A stretch of 49,226 nucleotides of DNA from an uncultured Bacilli bacterium. Lineage in GTDB: Bacteria; Bacillota_I; Bacilli_A; RF39; UBA660. The position numbers and the translations under genes were made by a program. The stretch covers positions 1-49,226 of the forward strand of contig CAKOSA010000006.1 in assembly GCA_934101865.1 (NCBI GenBank). Direction: 5' to 3'. Below, in pieces: positions 35,252 through 42,974 of the stretch; within the stretch, counting starts at the first letter, position 1, and every line of letters starts with the position of its first letter. The notes beneath the pieces were generated by a model that worked only from the letters and a program-made list of their open reading frames with translations, was not told the origin of the DNA and did not search any database.

Positions 35252-36526
35252 ATGAATATAATAGATATAATAACCAAGAAAAAAAATAAAGGCGAATTAA
35301 CCTACGATGAACTAAACTATGTCATCAAAAACTACCTAAGTGAGGACATCAAAGATTACCAAATGAGTTCCCTTTTAATGGCCATTGTCCTAAACGGAAT
35401 GACTGAAAAAGAAACAATCAATCTCACCAAAGCAATGGTCGGAGCCAGCCAAATCCTTGACCTAAATAGCCTTGGCGATAATGTTGTCGACAAACACTCG
35501 ACGGGCGGAGTAGGGGATAAAACCACCCTCATAATCTCCCCCCTTGTTGCATCTTGTGGTGTAAAAGTCGCCAAAATGAGTGGCCGTGGACTAGGCTATA
35601 CCGGTGGAACCATCGATAAACTAGAATCCATACCGGGATTAAAAGTAAATCAAACCTTAGACGAATTTCTAGATATGGTAAATAAAATCGGCTTTTCCAT
35701 AACCAGCCAAACCGAAGACGTTGCCATTGCCGATAAAAAAATCTATGCCCTAAGAGATGTAACCGGCACCGTTGAGTCCATCCCCCTTATCGCCTCATCC
35801 ATTATGAGTAAAAAAATTGCCCTTGGTGTAAAGAAACTCGTCCTCGATATAAAAGTAGGAACGGGTGCCCTTATCCATAATATAGAGTCCGCCCGCAAAC
35901 TCGCCCACCTAATGATAAAGATAGGTAAGAGCTACAATATAAAAGTAGTCTGCCTCCTTACCAATATGGACGTTCCCCTCGGTCAAAATATCGGCAATAC
36001 TCTTGAAGTAGAAGAGGTCATCGATATTCTTAAAAATCACAAAACCTCAAACCTCACCACTCTTTGCCTAAATCTTGCTACGGAAATGGTCGCTCTCGGC
36101 CTTGAAATACCAACTATCGAGGCAGGGCGTCTCGTTCAAACCAACTTTGAAAATGGCCGTGCCTATATAAAATTCCTCGAATATATCAAATATCAAAACG
36201 CCGACATCGAGAACTTCCCCATAAGCAATTACACCTTTGACGTCCTTGCCAATAAATCCGGCTACCTAACCCACCTTGACGCCCACGAACTTGGCAAACT
36301 ATCTATGCACCTCGGTAGTGGCCGCCTGAACAAAGAGGACCAAATCGATTACACCGCCGGCATCGAAGTCCTAAAACGCCCTAATGACCCCATCCACCAA
36401 AACGACGTAATCCTCCGCCTCCACACCGGAAAAGAGCACGTCAATGTCGAGGACCGCGTGTTCCAAATCACTCCAAACAAGGAGCCCGATTACAAATTAA
36501 TCTACGAAATTATCAAGGAAGACTAA
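35252..36526 (+). CDS. pdp: Pyrimidine-nucleoside phosphorylase
   Basis: The 424-residue protein matches thymidine/pyrimidine-nucleoside phosphorylases. It has the phosphate-binding motif DKHSTGGVGDK (80-90), SGRGLGYTGGTIDKLESIPG (~108-127) and a C-terminal domain with TAGIEVLKRPNDP. It cleaves pyrimidine nucleosides with phosphate for salvage. AGAAGAGG precedes the start. It follows scpB by 38 bases. Its codon use is more C-rich than that of the AT-rich genes on the left. The Pdp rather than DeoA assignment follows the Gram-positive setting. Confidence 0.92.
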   Translation: MNIIDIITKKKNKGELTYDELNYVIKNYLSEDIKDYQMSSLLMAIVLNGMTEKETINLTKAMVGASQILDLNSLGDNVVDKHSTGGVGDKTTLIISPLVASCGVKVAKMSGRGLGYTGGTIDKLESIPGLKVNQTLDEFLDMVNKIGFSITSQTEDVAIADKKIYALRDVTGTVESIPLIASSIMSKKIALGVKKLVLDIKVGTGALIHNIESARKLAHLMIKIGKSYNIKVVCLLTNMDVPLGQNIGNTLEVEEVIDILKNHKTSNLTTLCLNLATEMVALGLEIPTIEAGRLVQTNFENGRAYIKFLEYIKYQNADIENFPISNYTFDVLANKSGYLTHLDAHELGKLSMHLGSGRLNKEDQIDYTAGIEVLKRPNDPIHQNDVILRLHTGKEHVNVEDRVFQITPNKEPDYKLIYEIIKED

Positions 36527-36626
36527 CCATCTTCTTTTCTTTTTCCCCTTGCCCTATGGGACTATAAATAAAGAACAAGAGTTCGACCTTAAATTTTGCA
36601 AGGACTTCTTGCAAATTTCAAAAACT

Positions 36627-36654
36627 AAAAAGAGTAGGGAAGAAACTCCTACTC
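36627..36654 (-). terminator. Terminator of the minus-strand phosphorelay operon
   Basis: On the minus strand GAGTAGG pairs with CCTACTC (36648-36654 with 36632-36638), followed by a T-rich tract; the stem overlaps the kinase stop codon. Confidence 0.65.
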
Positions 36655-38514
36655 CTTATCATTACTATTTCCCTCATCTTTAAGCAAATACTTTCGCAAA
36701 ATCTCATTAAGCTTAACCTGATCAATCGGCTTCGAGAGATAATCATCAAACCCCTCTTTAAGATACATCTCCTTCATACCACTAATCGCATTTGCCGTCA
36801 AAGCCACAATCGGCGTATTAACAAAATCCACCCTCTGCTTCAAATATCGCATCGTCTGAATACCATCCATCTCCGGCATCATATGATCCAAAAATATCAA
36901 ATCATACTTATTCTTCTTCGTGTAATTAAGACACGCCAGCCCACTCGTAACCGTCGTAATCTGAAAATTATACGGCCTCATCAGCTTCTCCGCCACCTTC
37001 AAGTTAAGCTTATTATCATCAACAATAAGAATCTTGAACCTCGCCCCATTAAAGTAATTAACCTCTTTCTCTTTCAAGTCCAAACTATTAATAACTCCCA
37101 CAATCGCGTGGTCCATAACCCTCTGAGGAATACTAACCGTAAACACCGAACCCTTACCATATTCACTACTAAAACCAATCTTCCCCCCCATAAGCTCAAC
37201 CATTTCCTTTGTGATAACCAGCCCCAGACCCGTCCCCTCAATCGTCTGATTAACTTCCTTATCCAGCCTCTGAAACTTCGTAAAGAGCTTATCATAATCC
37301 TCTTTCTTAATCCCCTTACCAGTATCACTAACCCTGAAAGTAAGCACACAATCATCGCCACTCACTTTCGAACTAACCCGAAAATCAATCTCCCCCTTAT
37401 CCGTATACTTCGCCGCATTATTCAAAATATTAAGACAAATCTGAAAAATCTTCGTCTCATCCCCATAAAGCTTCCTCGGAATATTCGGGTCAATACTCAT
37501 ATTAAACTTAATCGGCTTATCCCCAATCCGCACCACAACAATATTCGAAAGTTCCAGCACAATATTACTAATCGAGTAGGTACTACAAGAAAGCTCCATC
37601 TTGCCCTCCTCAATCTTCGAAATATCCAAAATATTATTAATAATCTCCAACAAAATCTGCCCCGCGTTATTAATATTCTTAATATCCTCCCTAACGCTGT
37701 CCGGCAGTTCGTTCGTGAGAGCCGAGTCCGTCAGCCCAATAATCGCATTCATCGGCGTCCTAATCTCGTGACTCATACTAGCCAGAAAGTCCGTCTTTGC
37801 CCTGTTGGCATTTTCCGCTTCTTCCCTAAGGGCATTAAGTTCATCGATGTACCGAATGTCGGGATTAACCAAAATAAAATACATAAATACCGTCACAATC
37901 GCAATACCACTACTAATAATAAGCAGATTTTGACATAGAAACTGTACCGAAAAAACAATCAGCAAACTAAGTAAAAACAGCATCATCGGTATCCAGCGAC
38001 TACCCGCAATTTTCTTTCTGTTAACCGTGAGAATTACCAAACTAATCGCACTCATAAAAACACAAGAGTAGTAAGTAAAATTAAACGCATCCCCATACAT
38101 ATAAATATTACTAACCGAGTACTCGGCTGGGAAACAAACAATCCCAACAACCATCAAAATCATCATACCCAGCCATACCTTAACACCCTTTGTTTTCTTC
38201 AAAGCCTCCTTAAAACACTTAAAATTCTCCTTGTATTCGCACACCATCGTATAAAGCAGAAATAACCCAAACCAAAACCCCACCAAAACCAAAAATCCCT
38301 TCGTAAAAACCCCATTAATAAAAGTATAATCCACATAATTCTTAATCGTAAAAATACTCATCAAATCCAGTATCAAAATAAATAACGTATTAATAAGCAT
38401 AACCTTGTAAATCCCATTTTCGAGCGAATTATACTTCCTCTTGTAAAGATAAACCACGATAAGCATAACCACATAAACTAAACTACAAATCTGAATAGAA
38501 ATACTATTAAACAT
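36649..38514 (-). CDS. Hybrid sensor histidine kinase with C-terminal receiver
   Basis: The ATG at 38514 is chosen because GGGGA, nine bases upstream, overlaps the end of the preceding gene; longer starts lie within that gene. The 621-residue product has seven or so membrane helices (~1-215), as in 7TM-type sensors. A HisKA domain with H249 (DFLASMSHEIRTPMN) follows, then an HATPase domain with N box (NILNNAAKYT) and G boxes (DTGKGI, GTGLGL), and a receiver (~495-610) with D543 in FLDHMMPEMDG. It senses an unknown signal and autophosphorylates. It is the last gene of a three-gene operon. Confidence 0.92.
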   Translation of the reverse strand: MFNSISIQICSLVYVVMLIVVYLYKRKYNSLENGIYKVMLINTLFILILDLMSIFTIKNYVDYTFINGVFTKGFLVLVGFWFGLFLLYTMVCEYKENFKCFKEALKKTKGVKVWLGMMILMVVGIVCFPAEYSVSNIYMYGDAFNFTYYSCVFMSAISLVILTVNRKKIAGSRWIPMMLFLLSLLIVFSVQFLCQNLLIISSGIAIVTVFMYFILVNPDIRYIDELNALREEAENANRAKTDFLASMSHEIRTPMNAIIGLTDSALTNELPDSVREDIKNINNAGQILLEIINNILDISKIEEGKMELSCSTYSISNIVLELSNIVVVRIGDKPIKFNMSIDPNIPRKLYGDETKIFQICLNILNNAAKYTDKGEIDFRVSSKVSGDDCVLTFRVSDTGKGIKKEDYDKLFTKFQRLDKEVNQTIEGTGLGLVITKEMVELMGGKIGFSSEYGKGSVFTVSIPQRVMDHAIVGVINSLDLKEKEVNYFNGARFKILIVDDNKLNLKVAEKLMRPYNFQITTVTSGLACLNYTKKNKYDLIFLDHMMPEMDGIQTMRYLKQRVDFVNTPIVALTANAISGMKEMYLKEGFDDYLSKPIDQVKLNEILRKYLLKDEGNSNDKE

Positions 38515-38518
38515 AATA

Positions 38519-40171
38519 TCATTCCCCATTACTAGCACTAATTAACTTATCAAAAACCCGCTTAAAACTCTCTATAATCTTAGGATTAAACTTGCTTCCA
38601 CTAAGCCTGCAAATCGCTACTTTAATATCCTCACCATTACTATACGTCCTCACAAAATTATTAAATAAAGCACTAAGAGCCACAATACTCGCACTAATCG
38701 GAATCGCATCTCCCCTTAACCCTTCCGGATAGCCCGTACCATCATACCTCTCGTGGTAATACCTCGTAATCTCGTACGCATACTCCGCAAAAACATTGTC
38801 GCCCATATTTTTAAGCCCATACTTAACAATCTTCGAGCCAATAATCGGATAATTCTTCACAATGTCCGCTTCCTCTTTCGTAAAATTAGAATCCTTACTG
38901 TAAATCACCCTCGGAATAGCATAGTACCCAATGTCATAATAACTGCTTGCTTCTGCGATCATACTAAGCTTTTGTTCATCCAAATTATATTCCTTATAAT
39001 TATTCATAACATTGTTCCCAATAATAAGTGTGTACTTCTTTATCATCTCAATATTACTCGCATAGTCATACTTGTAAGCACTAATAATAGTATCAATAAC
39101 ATTTTTAAGATCCGCATACTGATTAAGAATCATCTCATTAAGCGAGTTACTAGACTTATACAAATTAACCAAATTATTAATCCTGTGCTTAATAATCTCC
39201 GTATTAAACGGCTTCTCTAACATATCCGCAATATGATAACCATAAACCCTATCCCTCGTTTCCTTAGAATAATCTCCACTAATAATAGCTACCGGTATCT
39301 TAGAAAGATAATTATTCCTATTAAGATAATCAAGTACTCCAAACCCATCCATAACCGGCATAACAAGGTCTAAGAAAATACCCACAATATTATCTCTACT
39401 CTCAAACATATTCTTGTTATTATTATCCTCTAAGATGCTGATAGCCTCTTCACCATTCGTCGCCATAACAATCTTATACTGGTCATTAAAAATCTTCTTT
39501 AAAAGATTTCTCGTAATCATATCATCATCAACAATCAAAAGAGTAGGGGTTCCCATACTACTAACACTAATCGCATTCTCTTTAAAACTCTTATTAAACT
39601 CCGGATAATTATTAGTAATATCCGATAAAATCGTATTAATATAATTACCAATATTATTAACTTCCGGATTATTCCTATTACTATTAAAAACATTATAAAT
39701 TTTAAGAAGAGAGTCCGATATATTATCAATCATACTCTGCATCTTAATATCTTCCTTACTACTATTATTACCACTGTTACTATTAATAAGTCCCATAGAA
39801 CTATCATATAAATTCTCTATAACCATAATAAGCTTATTACCATTAAAGTTAACCAAGGAAATATCCAAAAGATAATCAATACCACCCCTGTTAATAACCA
39901 AATTAACCCTCTTCTTACCACTATAAAAACTCTCTTCTAACTTCTGAATAGATAAATTAGCCGTTAAATTATTCAAATCCTCACTACTTAAACTATTACT
40001 AAGTTCCGTGAGAAAACCAGAGTAGGTAGTATTACTCTTATTAACAATACTATTATTAACGTAACTATAAATAAAAGTCTTATCACTAATAATATCAATA
40101 ATATAAGCATTCTCAAACCTCGTTAGAAGAAAATTTTGAAGTAAATAAAGAATCGTATTACTATTACCCAT
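38519..40171 (-). CDS. Response regulator with degenerate HD-GYP output
   Basis: The 550-residue protein has an N-terminal ~130-residue sensor-like domain (DIISDKTFIYSYVN), a receiver with phospho-acceptor D268 (FLDLVMPVMDG) and an HD-GYP-like domain (~350-545). The fold-defining YYHERYDGTGYPEGLRG is clear. The metal ligands are not: the HD pair reads Y412-D413, the later histidine is Y441, the HH pair is Y472-H473, and the terminal Asp region reads SALFNN. It is therefore probably not a c-di-GMP phosphodiesterase but a binding or signalling module. It sits between the Hpt and hybrid kinase genes. Confidence 0.87.
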   Translation of the reverse strand: MGNSNTILYLLQNFLLTRFENAYIIDIISDKTFIYSYVNNSIVNKSNTTYSGFLTELSNSLSSEDLNNLTANLSIQKLEESFYSGKKRVNLVINRGGIDYLLDISLVNFNGNKLIMVIENLYDSSMGLINSNSGNNSSKEDIKMQSMIDNISDSLLKIYNVFNSNRNNPEVNNIGNYINTILSDITNNYPEFNKSFKENAISVSSMGTPTLLIVDDDMITRNLLKKIFNDQYKIVMATNGEEAISILEDNNNKNMFESRDNIVGIFLDLVMPVMDGFGVLDYLNRNNYLSKIPVAIISGDYSKETRDRVYGYHIADMLEKPFNTEIIKHRINNLVNLYKSSNSLNEMILNQYADLKNVIDTIISAYKYDYASNIEMIKKYTLIIGNNVMNNYKEYNLDEQKLSMIAEASSYYDIGYYAIPRVIYSKDSNFTKEEADIVKNYPIIGSKIVKYGLKNMGDNVFAEYAYEITRYYHERYDGTGYPEGLRGDAIPISASIVALSALFNNFVRTYSNGEDIKVAICRLSGSKFNPKIIESFKRVFDKLISASNGE

Positions 40172-40180
40172 AACACCCTC

Positions 40181-40543
40181 CTATAACGCCTTGTATGCCC
40201 TAATAATAGCATACACATTTTGTGCATTCGTAACTAGGTTATTAAAGTCACTATTAATAAAATCAATGTTACCAGCCTTACTCTCCATTTCATGTTTATA
40301 GCAAAGTTCCCCAAAGGCACCGAAACCAAGCGTTCTCGAATTACTCTTTAAAGCGTGCACCAAAATAGCATAATTGGCCATATCCCCCTGCACCTTATAA
40401 TTACCAAGCTTATTAATATTATTAGGAATCTCCTTAAAATAATCATCAAGAATTTCGTTGTAAGTCTCCTCATCCATAGTGTTCTGTATTCCCGTTTCCA
40501 CATCAACACCATATTTCTTTAAAAAATTAAGTTTTTCACTCAT
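40181..40543 (-). CDS. Histidine phosphotransfer (Hpt) protein
   Basis: The ATG at 40543 lies eight bases from AAGGAGG; another ATG at 40549 is too close. The 120-residue product is a single Hpt domain: the phospho-accepting His is in ILVHALKSNSRTLGFGAFGE, with helices before and after, including LDDYFKEIPNNINKL. It should carry phosphate from the hybrid kinase's own receiver to the receiver of the HD-GYP-like protein, completing a His-Asp-His-Asp relay encoded in one operon. Confidence 0.88.
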   Translation of the reverse strand: MSEKLNFLKKYGVDVETGIQNTMDEETYNEILDDYFKEIPNNINKLGNYKVQGDMANYAILVHALKSNSRTLGFGAFGELCYKHEMESKAGNIDFINSDFNNLVTNAQNVYAIIRAYKAL

Positions 40544-40690
40544 ATACATATCCTCCTTATTCTATAATAGAGTATAACACGAAAAAAACAAAAAAACAAT
40601 TAATTTCCAAAAATATATTGCAAAAAAAAAACTTTTATGATATCCTTATTATTGTAGAAGGGTAGTACCCAAGGAAAGGATGAAAAGATA

Positions 40691-41779
40691 ATGGAAAAGA
40701 AGATTTTAGGAATATTTAGTGTAATACTAGTCCTAACACTATGCGTATTTGTATATAATCCCCAAGAAGTATCAGCAGGAGTTAGTGATCAAAGTTGTAA
40801 ACAAGTAGATGCCTATCTATATTTCTCTGACCAACAATGGACAGATGTAATAATAGACAACGCCAAAGAAAACAATGGAACCTATACTTATGTAACATGT
40901 TCAACCAAAGACGGAATATCAAGTGATGGTACTTGTCAAGGAGAAGGAACATTTAACATAGATTTCAGTGGATTAGGAATATCAGATACAGCTACTATTA
41001 AACCCGTAACCGGATCAGGTGAAGTAGTAAATATTACTAACTTAAACGAATTTTGGACAGTAATGAAAAACTATGCCGAAGGAACTACTATTGAAGGCGG
41101 AAAACTATATGTAAAACACGGATCTTGGTCTAACAAAGATAAAACAAATCAAGACTCATTTAACGGTGTATTTACGGTAGACGAATTAACAAAATCAAGT
41201 ATTAACGGAATATCAAGTGTATTAAGTTCTTCCTTTAAACAATCAGGAAAAACATTACAAGGAACATTCAAAGCCCAAAGAAAATATAGCCAATCCGTTG
41301 TAGAACAAATGGTAGCTGATGGAAAAGCAGTATATAGAAAGAACGCAGATGGCAAATATGTAGATAGTCAAGGCAATGTAATAGAAGAAACAAATCCCGC
41401 TCATATTCCAATCGTTCAAGCACCAATGCTATACAAAATGCAATTCGAAATATGTGAACAAAACGAAGTTAAAAACCCAACTTTAACAATTAGATATTGG
41501 TATGACGAAGTAGGTGGAAAAACAGCAGCTCCTACTTATAGTAAAGAAGAAACAGCTGGAAGTAAATACGATGTAACATCACCAAGTATAGACGGATACT
41601 CACCAGATAAAGCTAATGTAAGAGGAACAATGCCTGACGAAGACGTTATAATCGATGTAATATACACTCCAAAAACCGGAGGAGTAGCAATGGGATTTAT
41701 CTGGTTTATCGGACTAGGAGCATTAGGTTATGGTATCTATTACTATAATAGAACAACCAGAGAACAAGAAGAATTATAA
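40691..41779 (+). CDS. Cell-surface protein with MucBP-like domain and sorting-type end
   Basis: The 362-residue product has a signal peptide (about 1-29, cleaved near VSAGV). A ~230-residue ectodomain with several cysteines follows, then a MucBP-like module (~270-330: LTIRYWYDEVGGKTAAP, GYSPDKANVRGTMPDEDV, VDVIYTPK). A C-terminal TPKTGG, hydrophobic helix and charged tail resemble a wall-sorting signal, although the tail is long and acidic. AGGAAAGGATG precedes the start. A candidate promoter is TTGCAA-17-TATCCT at 40618-40646. A binding or adhesion role is inferred. Confidence 0.75.
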   Translation: MEKKILGIFSVILVLTLCVFVYNPQEVSAGVSDQSCKQVDAYLYFSDQQWTDVIIDNAKENNGTYTYVTCSTKDGISSDGTCQGEGTFNIDFSGLGISDTATIKPVTGSGEVVNITNLNEFWTVMKNYAEGTTIEGGKLYVKHGSWSNKDKTNQDSFNGVFTVDELTKSSINGISSVLSSSFKQSGKTLQGTFKAQRKYSQSVVEQMVADGKAVYRKNADGKYVDSQGNVIEETNPAHIPIVQAPMLYKMQFEICEQNEVKNPTLTIRYWYDEVGGKTAAPTYSKEETAGSKYDVTSPSIDGYSPDKANVRGTMPDEDVIIDVIYTPKTGGVAMGFIWFIGLGALGYGIYYYNRTTREQEEL

Positions 41780-41780
41780 T

Positions 41781-41806
41781 AAAGGGAACTGAGGTTCTCT
41801 TTTTTA
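41781..41806 (+). terminator. Rho-independent terminator
   Basis: AAGGGAAC (41782-41789) pairs with GTTCTCTT (41794-41801, one G-T pair), followed by a T run. Confidence 0.7.
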
Positions 41807-41818
41807 TATTCCTTAAAT

Positions 41819-41869
41819 AAAAAAAGAGGGTAGTTTCCCTATTTATTAAATAAGTCACTATGACTACCC
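41819..41869 (-). terminator. Minus-strand terminator at the end of the toxin-antitoxin remnant
   Basis: On the minus strand GGGTAGT (41863-41869) pairs with ACTACCC (41828-41834) and a T-rich tract follows. The loop is long (28 nt). Confidence 0.45.
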
Positions 41870-41901
41870 ATTGCAAAAAGTAATAATATTAATTCATTAT
41901 C
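41839..41901 (-). pseudogene. C-terminal remnant of a YafQ/RelE-type toxin
   Basis: A 20-codon tail in one frame reads DNELILLLFAMGSHSDLF plus two residues and a stop. This is the C-terminal signature of YafQ-type mRNA interferases, in which the histidine of the GTH/GSH triplet is catalytic. There is no start codon or N-terminal part; it begins where the antitoxin-like gene ends, in a different frame. The rest of the toxin appears to have been deleted. Confidence 0.7.
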
Positions 41902-42109
41902 TTTTATTATCTAAATCTCCAATTAATTCCTTAATACTATGATATTTTTTTGCATTTGCTTTTCCATTTAGTATATCCTCACCCTCTTGTAAAGCCTCTA
42001 ATAGTTCTTTACTTGGTTTAGGATTTACCACATTAAAAGGAATATCGCCTTTATTTGTTAACTGTTTTCTATCTACTTGTCCACTTATAGTAGTTGTTAG
42101 ACTTTCCAT
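41897..42109 (-). CDS. RelB/DinJ-type antitoxin, apparently internally shortened
   Basis: The 70-residue product has the C-terminal half of RelB-family antitoxins (GDIPFNVVNPKPSKELLEAL, then SIKELIGDLD). The ribbon-helix-helix DNA-binding half is nearly absent: only TTTISGQVDRKQ precedes NKGDIPF, where ~40 residues are usual. The gap looks like an in-frame deletion, though this is inferred. AAGAGGTG precedes the start. The toxin next to it survives only as a tail, so this is a decaying or solitary antitoxin. Confidence 0.68.
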   Translation of the reverse strand: MESLTTTISGQVDRKQLTNKGDIPFNVVNPKPSKELLEALQEGEDILNGKANAKKYHSIKELIGDLDNKR

Positions 42110-42167
42110 AATTACACCTCTTTCTTAGTTAAAATAATATTTAAAAACTTTACACTCGTAATATTCA

Positions 42168-42761
42168 TTATATAACCATTTCCATAAATTCCTTAACCAT
42201 ATTATATATATTTAATTTCTTTGCATATTCATATAACTTTTTAGTATCCCTTTTTTGAACCTTGTAGTACTCATTAAAAGCATATTTCAAATATTCCAAA
42301 TATACCTTATTTTTACGTTTAATTAAATCACAAAGACATCTCTCTACATCATAACACCTTATAACTCTTCCTTGGGGACTTTTAATGTGAATTAACCCCA
42401 ATTCATATTGCTTATCAGAAACGTAGTATAATTTAACTTTTTCTTCGTTTCTCAAAGAGCCACCATAATTTTTTTTGACTGTAATATCATATTCCATTGG
42501 AACCCTCTCACATAAATCATTAAAATATAAAGAAGTTAAATGAGAATAAACAGCATAATTATTACTATAAATTAAATTAAAATATTCATCTCCCCAACAA
42601 TCTTTTAAAACATATAAACCAGTTTTAACCCTCTCAATCAATTTCTTATCAATTAATCTAGTTAAAGTTATTCTAGGAATATTTAACTGATTTATCTCTT
42701 CAATTGTTATTGTATCACTATTACTTTTCATATAATTAATTACTTTATTTTCATAATCCAT
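42168..42761 (-). CDS. AbiEi-type antitoxin/transcriptional regulator
   Basis: The 197-residue protein has an N-terminal winged helix (VINYMKSNSDTITIEEINQL, ITLTRLIDKKLIERVKTGLY) followed by the AbiEi-like domain (YAVYSHLTSLYFNDLCERVP, CYDVERCLCDLIKRKN). AbiEi proteins repress their own promoter and neutralise the nucleotidyltransferase toxin AbiEii. No AbiEii-like gene is adjacent: the gene downstream on this strand is the RelB-like fragment. AGGAGG precedes the start, and four copies of an operator-like motif lie upstream, one of them overlapping the ribosome site. Confidence 0.8.
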   Translation of the reverse strand: MDYENKVINYMKSNSDTITIEEINQLNIPRITLTRLIDKKLIERVKTGLYVLKDCWGDEYFNLIYSNNYAVYSHLTSLYFNDLCERVPMEYDITVKKNYGGSLRNEEKVKLYYVSDKQYELGLIHIKSPQGRVIRCYDVERCLCDLIKRKNKVYLEYLKYAFNEYYKVQKRDTKKLYEYAKKLNIYNMVKEFMEMVI

Positions 42762-42875
42762 AATGTTCCTCCTGTAAGGAAAATCTTATATTTTTCCTTT
42801 TTCTAGGAACATTATATCCTCTATTTGTTCCTGTGTAAAGGATTTTTTTAAAATTTTCCTTTTCATAGGAACATT
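42762..42875. promoter_or_regulatory. Four operator-like AGGAACATT repeats upstream of abiEi
   Basis: AATGTTCCT (42762-42770), AGGAACATT (42805-42813), TTGTTCCT (42825-42832) and AGGAACATT (42867-42875) alternate in orientation between the abiEi start and the retroelement target promoter. AbiEi regulators are known to bind inverted repeats at their own promoters; binding here is inferred. Confidence 0.6.
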
Positions 42876-42913
42876 TACTTAATATGAGGTATATATTTTT
42901 TTCTCCAAACCTA

Positions 42914-42942
42914 TTGAAATCTAAACTAAGATATGCTAAAAT
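42914..42942 (+). promoter_or_regulatory. Promoter for retroelement target gene 1
   Basis: TTGAAA (42914-42919), exactly 17 bases, TAAAAT (42937-42942), about 32 bases before the start. Confidence 0.65.
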
Positions 42943-42974
42943 AATATTAGAGTAGAGAGTAGGAGGAACCCTAT

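Noticed and set aside
36595..36615. Hairpin TTTGCAAG/CTTGCAAA as terminator of pdp
   Set aside because: The stem is good but no T run follows; kept only as a possible structure between the convergent genes.
36883..37938. Long plus-strand reading (351 codons) antisense to the hybrid kinase
   Set aside because: It is Arg/Asn/Pro-rich with no domain or ribosome site, and the minus strand encodes a complete kinase with all motifs.
40660..40671. GGGTAGTACCC dyad before the MucBP protein as a regulatory RNA
   Set aside because: It is too short and isolated to call a riboswitch or operator.
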